10,887 nt of DNA from CAVYPR01 sp052145775 (GTDB lineage Bacteria; Actinomycetota; Acidimicrobiia; Acidimicrobiales; RAAP-2): assembly GCA_052145775.1 (NCBI GenBank), contig JBKQNY010000107.1, positions 1 through 10,887 on the forward strand, written 5' to 3'. Below are positions 7,705 to 10,887 of the stretch, one piece after another. The notes beneath the pieces were generated by a model. It searched no databases, was not told the origin of the DNA, and saw only the letters and a program-made list of their open reading frames with translations. The translations under genes and the position numbers were made by a program. Within the stretch, counting starts at the first letter, position 1; every line of letters starts with the position of its first letter.

Positions 7705-9795
7705 GTGCCCGCCTTCGAGGTCGTGTCCCCCTTCCGCCCGGCCGGCGACCAGCCGACGGCCATCGCCGCCCTGGGCGAGGGCGTGCGCCGGGGCGACCGC
7801 TACCAGACGCTCGAGGGGATCACCGGCAGCGGCAAGACGGCCACCATCGCCTGGACCATCGAGGCCGCCCAGCGCCCGACCCTCATCATCGAGCCCAACA
7901 AGTCCCTGGCCGCCCAGCTCTCCTCGGAGCTGCGCGAGCTGTTCCCCAAGAACCGGGTCGAGTTCTTTGTCTCCTACTACGACTACTACCAGCCCGAGGC
8001 CTACCTGCCCACCACCGACACCTACATCGAGAAGGACTCCTCGATCAACGACGAGATCGACCGGCTGCGCCATGCCACGACGTCGTCGCTGCTCATGCGG
8101 CGCGACGTGATCGTGGTGGCCTCGGTCTCGTGCATCTACGGGCTGGGCTCGCCCGAGGAGTACCGCGACCGGATCGTGGGCGTCGCCGTGGGAGAGGAGC
8201 ACGACCAGCGGGTGCTGCTGCGGCGGCTGGTCGACCTGCAGTACGCGCGCAACGACACCAACCTGGTGCGCGGCACCTTCCGGGCCCGGGGCGACACGGT
8301 GGAGATCCATCCCGCCTACGAGGAGCACGCCCTGCGGGTGGAGTTCTTCGGCGACACCGTCGAGCGGATCGTCCCCTTCGACGTGCTGACCGGCGAGATG
8401 GGCCCCGAGATGGAGGACGTGGTGGTCTTCGCCGCCACCCACTACGTGGCCGGGGAGGAGACCATCCAACGGGCCATCGCCTCCATCGAGGTGGAGCTGC
8501 GCGAGCGGCTCGCCACCTTCGGGCGCGAGGGCAAGCTGCTCGAGGCGCAGCGGCTCCGGGTGCGCACCGAGCACGACCTGGAGATGCTGGCCGAGACCGG
8601 CGTCTGCTCGGGCATCGAAAACTACAGCCGCCACCTCGACGGGCGCAGCCCAGGGGAGCCGCCCTTCACCCTGCTCGACTTCTTCCCCAAGGACTACCTC
8701 GTCGTCATCGACGAGAGCCACGTGGCCATCCCCCAGCTGCACGGCCAGTGGGCCGGCGACCGCTCGCGCAAGGACGTCCTGGTCGAGCACGGCTTCCGGC
8801 TCCCCTCGGCCGTCGACAACCGGCCGCTGCGGTTCGAGGAGTTCGTCGAGCGGGTGCCGCAGGCCATCTTCGTCTCGGCCACGCCCGGTCCCTACGAGCG
8901 CGAGCACTCGGCCCAGATGGTCGAGCAGGTGATCCGGCCCACCGGTCTGGTCGACCCCGAGGTGGTGGTGCAGCCGACCAAGGGACAGGTCGACGACCTC
9001 ATGGCCCGCATCGACGAGGCGGTGGGCGCGGGCGGGCGGGTCCTGGTGACCACCCTCACCAAGAAGATGGCCGAGGACCTCACCGACTACCTGGCCGACG
9101 CCGGCGTGAAGGTGCAGTACCTGCACTCGGACATCGACACCATCACCCGGATCGAGATCCTGCGCGGGCTGCGGCTGGGCGACATCGACGTGGTGGTGGG
9201 GATCAACCTGCTGCGCGAGGGGCTCGATCTGCCCGAGGTCTCCCTGGTGGCCATCCTCGACGCCGACAAAGAGGGGTTCCTGCGCTCGGCCCCGGCCCTC
9301 ATCCAGACGATGGGGCGGGCGGCGCGCAACGTCAACGGCCGGGTCGTCCTCTACGCCGACACCGTCACCGACTCGATGCGCGAGGCGGTGGGGGTGACCC
9401 AGCGGCGCCGGGAGCGCCAGATCGCCTACAACGCCGAGCACGGCATCGACCCCCAGACCATCCGCAAGTCGGTCACCGACATCCTCGAGCGGTTGCGGGG
9501 GAGCGGCGAGGGCACGGACCGGGCCCGGCGCAGCCGAGCCGATGTCCGCGGGGGGCGCCCCGGGCGGGTGGTCCGCACGCGCGCCGCCGTCGGCGGGGCC
9601 GGCTGGGCCCCCGACGCCTCGGGCCCGCCGCCCGAGGTGGCCGAGCTCATCGACCAGCTCGAGGCCGAGATGCGGGCGGCCGCGGCCGAACTGCGGTTCG
9701 AGGAGGCGGCGCTGCTCCGCGACGAGCTGGTGGAGCTGCGCCTCTCGGCCGGGGCCCCGGCCGAACCCGACGGCGTCCCGGAGGTGGGGGAGTGA
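7705..9795 (+). CDS. uvrB: Excinuclease ABC subunit B (UvrB)
   Basis: UvrB is the damage-verifying helicase-like subunit of nucleotide excision repair. It is loaded on DNA by UvrA and recruits UvrC for incision. At 696 residues it is full length. In order: FRPAGDQPTAI; Walker A GITGSGKT (38-45); EPNKSLAAQL; the beta-hairpin/aromatic region YYDYYQPEAY (91-100) that inserts between strands; DDVIVVASVSCIYGLG-like motif Ib region; Walker B DESH (336-339) followed by GDRSRKDVLVEHGFRLPSA; FVSATPGPYE; REGLDLPEVSLVAILDADKE; motif VI QTMGRAARN (534-542); HGIDPQTI; and the C-terminal UVR domain (about 643-680) that contacts UvrC. An Arg/Gly-rich linker of roughly 50 residues separates the helicase core from the UVR domain. 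The start GTG 7705 is fixed by the conserved N-terminus and by the leaderless promoter spacing. Every key motif is intact. Confidence 0.98.
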   Translation: MPAFEVVSPFRPAGDQPTAIAALGEGVRRGDRYQTLEGITGSGKTATIAWTIEAAQRPTLIIEPNKSLAAQLSSELRELFPKNRVEFFVSYYDYYQPEAYLPTTDTYIEKDSSINDEIDRLRHATTSSLLMRRDVIVVASVSCIYGLGSPEEYRDRIVGVAVGEEHDQRVLLRRLVDLQYARNDTNLVRGTFRARGDTVEIHPAYEEHALRVEFFGDTVERIVPFDVLTGEMGPEMEDVVVFAATHYVAGEETIQRAIASIEVELRERLATFGREGKLLEAQRLRVRTEHDLEMLAETGVCSGIENYSRHLDGRSPGEPPFTLLDFFPKDYLVVIDESHVAIPQLHGQWAGDRSRKDVLVEHGFRLPSAVDNRPLRFEEFVERVPQAIFVSATPGPYEREHSAQMVEQVIRPTGLVDPEVVVQPTKGQVDDLMARIDEAVGAGGRVLVTTLTKKMAEDLTDYLADAGVKVQYLHSDIDTITRIEILRGLRLGDIDVVVGINLLREGLDLPEVSLVAILDADKEGFLRSAPALIQTMGRAARNVNGRVVLYADTVTDSMREAVGVTQRRRERQIAYNAEHGIDPQTIRKSVTDILERLRGSGEGTDRARRSRADVRGGRPGRVVRTRAAVGGAGWAPDASGPPPEVAELIDQLEAEMRAAAAELRFEEAALLRDELVELRLSAGAPAEPDGVPEVGE

Positions 9796-9826
9796 TCCGG
9801 TAACCTGGACCGAGCCACGGGCCCAG

Positions 9827-9854
9827 CCCCGGCGGGGCGGCCGCGCCGCCGGGG
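9827..9854 (+). terminator. GC-rich hairpin after uvrB, possible terminator without U-tract
   Basis: CCCCGGCGG (9827-9835) pairs with CCGCCGGGG (9846-9854), a 9-bp all-GC stem with a 10-base loop, starting 32 bases past the uvrB stop. There is no T-run after it, so it would have to be a U-less terminator, as suggested for some actinobacteria, or merely a GC-rich fold. The rest of the 156-bp gap to the next small ORF holds a possible second -10 (TAACCT, 9801-9806) and a weak 5-bp stem at 9910-9923. Confidence 0.3.
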
Positions 9855-9882
9855 GTCACCCCGGCCACGGTGTCCCAGGAAA

Positions 9883-9888
9883 TAGTCT
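9883..9888 (+). promoter_or_regulatory. Putative -10 hexamer (TAGTCT) upstream of small ORF and adenylation gene
   Basis: TAGTCT fits TAnnnT and is followed by CGG, the same TAnnnTCGG seen before the GT4 leader and uvrB. Transcription would start near 9895, giving an untranslated leader of about 57 nt before ATG 9952. No clear -35 is present. The assignment rests on similarity to the other two sites. Confidence 0.35.
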
Positions 9889-9951
9889 CGGCACGGTCGC
9901 GTTGGCGTGCCGACCCGAGTCGGACCGGAACGAAAGTCGAGCACCACCGCC

Positions 9952-10050
9952 ATGACCAGCCACCTCTCGCCGACCGGCAGCGGCCCCCCGCCCGGCGCCG
10001 GGTCCCCCGGCACCTCCTGCGCACCGCCGCGGCCCGAGGCCGGGCGATGA
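9952..10050 (+). CDS. Putative 32-residue small protein overlapping the next gene
   Basis: ATG 9952 to TGA 10048-10050 encodes 32 residues rich in Pro, Gly and Ser (MTSHLSPTGSGPPPGAG at the start) with two Cys-free ends and one Cys near residue 23. About 30 of 32 codons end in G or C, as in real genes here, although GC-rich non-coding DNA would also give this. Its stop overlaps the ATG 10047 start of the adenylation gene as ATGA, suggesting translational coupling. No strong Shine-Dalgarno precedes it. I do not recognise the peptide; it has no membrane helix or known fold. It could be a leader ORF for the synthetase gene or a chance frame. Confidence 0.3.
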   Translation: MTSHLSPTGSGPPPGAGSPGTSCAPPRPEAGR

Positions 10051-10887
10051 CCCAGGGCGTGGTGGAGGGGTTCCCGGCGGGGGAGGGCGCCCCCGGGGTG
10101 CTCACCGGCCGGTCCGTCGCCCTCGAGCCGGGCACGATCGTCGACGCCGTGGCCGCGCACGCCGGGGCCCGCCCGGACGCGCCCGCCCTCTACGAGGGCG
10201 ACCAGGTGGCCCAGTCCTACGCCGAACTGTGGCGGGACGCCTCGGGCCTGGCCGGGGCGCTGCAGGAGGCCGGGGTGGTCCGGGGCGACCAGGTCGCCAT
10301 CTGGGCCACCCGCTCGGCCCCGGTGGTGGCCGCGGCCCTGGCCGCCATGGCCCTCGGGGCCGCCTACCTGCCGATCGACCCCACCTACCCCGCGGCGCGG
10401 GTGCGCCGCATCCTCGAGGTCGGCGCACCGCGGGTGATCGTGTGCGCCGACGCCCGGGCGCTGGCCGGGAGCCTGCCCCGGGGCGTCCCGGTGGTCGACC
10501 TGCACGCCGGCACCCGCTGGGCGCCGGTGGCCGCCCCCGCGGCCACCCCCGACGACGTCGCCTACACCGTCTTCATGCTCCGCGCCACGTACGCCACGCC
10601 GGGCGGCCTGGCCGCGGCCGAGTCTGGGCTCGTACTGACCGGCGCGGTCGCGGTCCGCACCGCGGTAACCGCGGCCCGCTACCTTCGCCTCACCCGGCGG
10701 CAGGCGCTGCGGCAAGCGCGGACCGCCCGGCTGGTCGGGCGTCCCGAGCCGGCCCTCGGCGCCGTGCTCGTGGAGCACTCCCAGCCGGCCGCCTACTGCA
10801 TCGCGGGACGACACCCCACGGTGATCTTGACCACCGCCGCCCTGCGGGTCCTGGCTCCCGGTCAGCTCGAGGCCGTCATGGCCCACG
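10047..10887 (+). CDS. NRPS-type adenylation domain N-terminus joined in frame to M56 peptidase (chimera, partial)
   Basis: The frame is open from ATG 10047 to the window edge (280 codons). Residues 1-176 are an AMP-binding/adenylation enzyme N-terminus: PGTIVDAVAAHAGARPDAPA, the A1 region SYAELWRDASGLAGAL, GVVRGDQVAIWATRSAPVV, the A2 motif MALGAAYLPIDPTYPAARV, and PDDVAYTVF. The last normally runs straight into the A3 phosphate-binding motif (TSG[ST]TGxPKG). Here A3 is missing, and from Met177 (10575) the sequence is the interior of an M56-family metallopeptidase. The adenylation domain thus lacks its catalytic core and cannot be functional as read. Intact, it would activate an amino acid as adenylate in nonribosomal peptide synthesis. 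The start is supported by the ATGA overlap with the 32-codon ORF; an in-frame GTG 9870 is less likely because the extension is Arg-rich and atypical. The ORF is real on paper, but the gene is probably an assembly or recombination artefact. Confidence 0.6.
   Translation, partial: MTQGVVEGFPAGEGAPGVLTGRSVALEPGTIVDAVAAHAGARPDAPALYEGDQVAQSYAELWRDASGLAGALQEAGVVRGDQVAIWATRSAPVVAAALAAMALGAAYLPIDPTYPAARVRRILEVGAPRVIVCADARALAGSLPRGVPVVDLHAGTRWAPVAAPAATPDDVAYTVFMLRATYATPGGLAAAESGLVLTGAVAVRTAVTAARYLRLTRRQALRQARTARLVGRPEPALGAVLVEHSQPAAYCIAGRHPTVILTTAALRVLAPGQLEAVMAH
10575..10887 (+). pseudogene. Fragment of M56-family (BlaR1-like) metallopeptidase, N-terminus missing, cut by window end
   Basis: The 104 residues after the junction match the pattern of actinobacterial M56 membrane metallopeptidases: RATYATPGG, a hydrophobic helix (GLVLTGAVAVRTAVTA), a basic stretch (RRQALRQARTARLVGR), then VLVEHSQPAAYCIAGRH, PTVILTTAALRVL and LAPGQLEAVMAH. 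The final His is where the zinc-binding HExxH begins, and the next codon starts with G, as Glu would. In complete family members several N-terminal residues and one or two helices come before this point; they are absent. Such proteins are often next to a BlaI/MecI-type repressor, which is not visible. Codon use differs clearly from the preceding 176 codons, which supports a different origin for this segment. Confidence 0.65.

Noticed and set aside
7162..9441. Long minus-strand open frame (about 759 codons) opposite coaE and uvrB
   Set aside because: It crosses two well-recognised genes on the other strand and reads as His/Asp/Gly/Val-rich low complexity with no motif.
9870..10046. GTG 9870 as start of the adenylation gene, adding 59 residues
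   Set aside because: The extension is Arg/His/Pro-rich and unlike A-domain N-termini, and it would run through the putative promoter at 9883; ATG 10047 fits the ATGA overlap better.
9426..10886. Minus-strand open frame (about 486 codons) opposite the uvrB end and the adenylation frame
   Set aside because: Gly/Arg/Pro-rich with no domain, while the plus strand has the UVR domain, the A-domain motifs and the M56 motifs.
1..10887. CRISPR arrays, tRNA/rRNA genes, transposases, phage or defence-system genes
   Set aside because: No repeat-spacer pattern, no tRNA-like cloverleaf, and no transposase, integrase or nuclease-defence motifs were seen in any frame; the window is mostly housekeeping and envelope-glycan genes.

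Overview
The window is very GC-rich with strongly G/C-ending codons, GTG/TTG starts and TAnnnT -10 hexamers placed right at start codons. This suggests a high-GC actinobacterium. An AftD-type arabinofuranosyltransferase beside coaE and uvrB fits Actinobacteria, possibly an Acidimicrobiia-like lineage, but that placement is inference.

Left part (1-6167): the tail of a possible membrane protein ends at 110. Next is a GT4 glycosyltransferase (233-1525, +), which appears to be preceded by a leaderless 13-codon leader ORF whose TGA overlaps the GTG start. Converging on it, with only 10 bp between stops, is a 4.6 kb minus-strand gene for an AftD/DUF3367-type alpha-(1->3)-arabinofuranosyltransferase (N-terminal GT-C membrane domain, two discoidin-like carbohydrate-binding modules, C-terminal membrane helices).

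Middle (6168-9795): the 43-bp gap between the divergent aftD-like gene and a class I SAM methyltransferase (6211-7026, +) holds a near-symmetric TAGTGTA that can serve as -10 on both strands. coaE (dephospho-CoA kinase) follows after 1 nt. uvrB (excinuclease subunit B) follows 38 nt later with its own perfectly spaced leaderless promoter. The envelope-glycan genes (GT4, AftD-like, perhaps the methyltransferase) form one functional theme; coaE and uvrB are housekeeping genes.

Right part (9796-10887): after uvrB come a GC-rich hairpin, a putative promoter, a 32-codon small ORF, and, overlapping it by ATGA, an open frame that runs off the window. Its first ~176 codons are the N-terminal part of an NRPS-type adenylation domain. 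At about 10575, just before the expected A3 phosphate-binding motif, the sequence changes in frame to the interior of an M56-family (BlaR1-like) metallopeptidase, with an abrupt change in codon use. Both halves are truncated, so an assembly or recombination chimera is more likely than a working fusion.

I found no convincing new multi-gene system. The strongest anomaly is the 10575 junction. The most interesting regulatory signals are the shared divergent -10, the coupled leader ORFs and the recurring TAnnnTCGG promoter motif.
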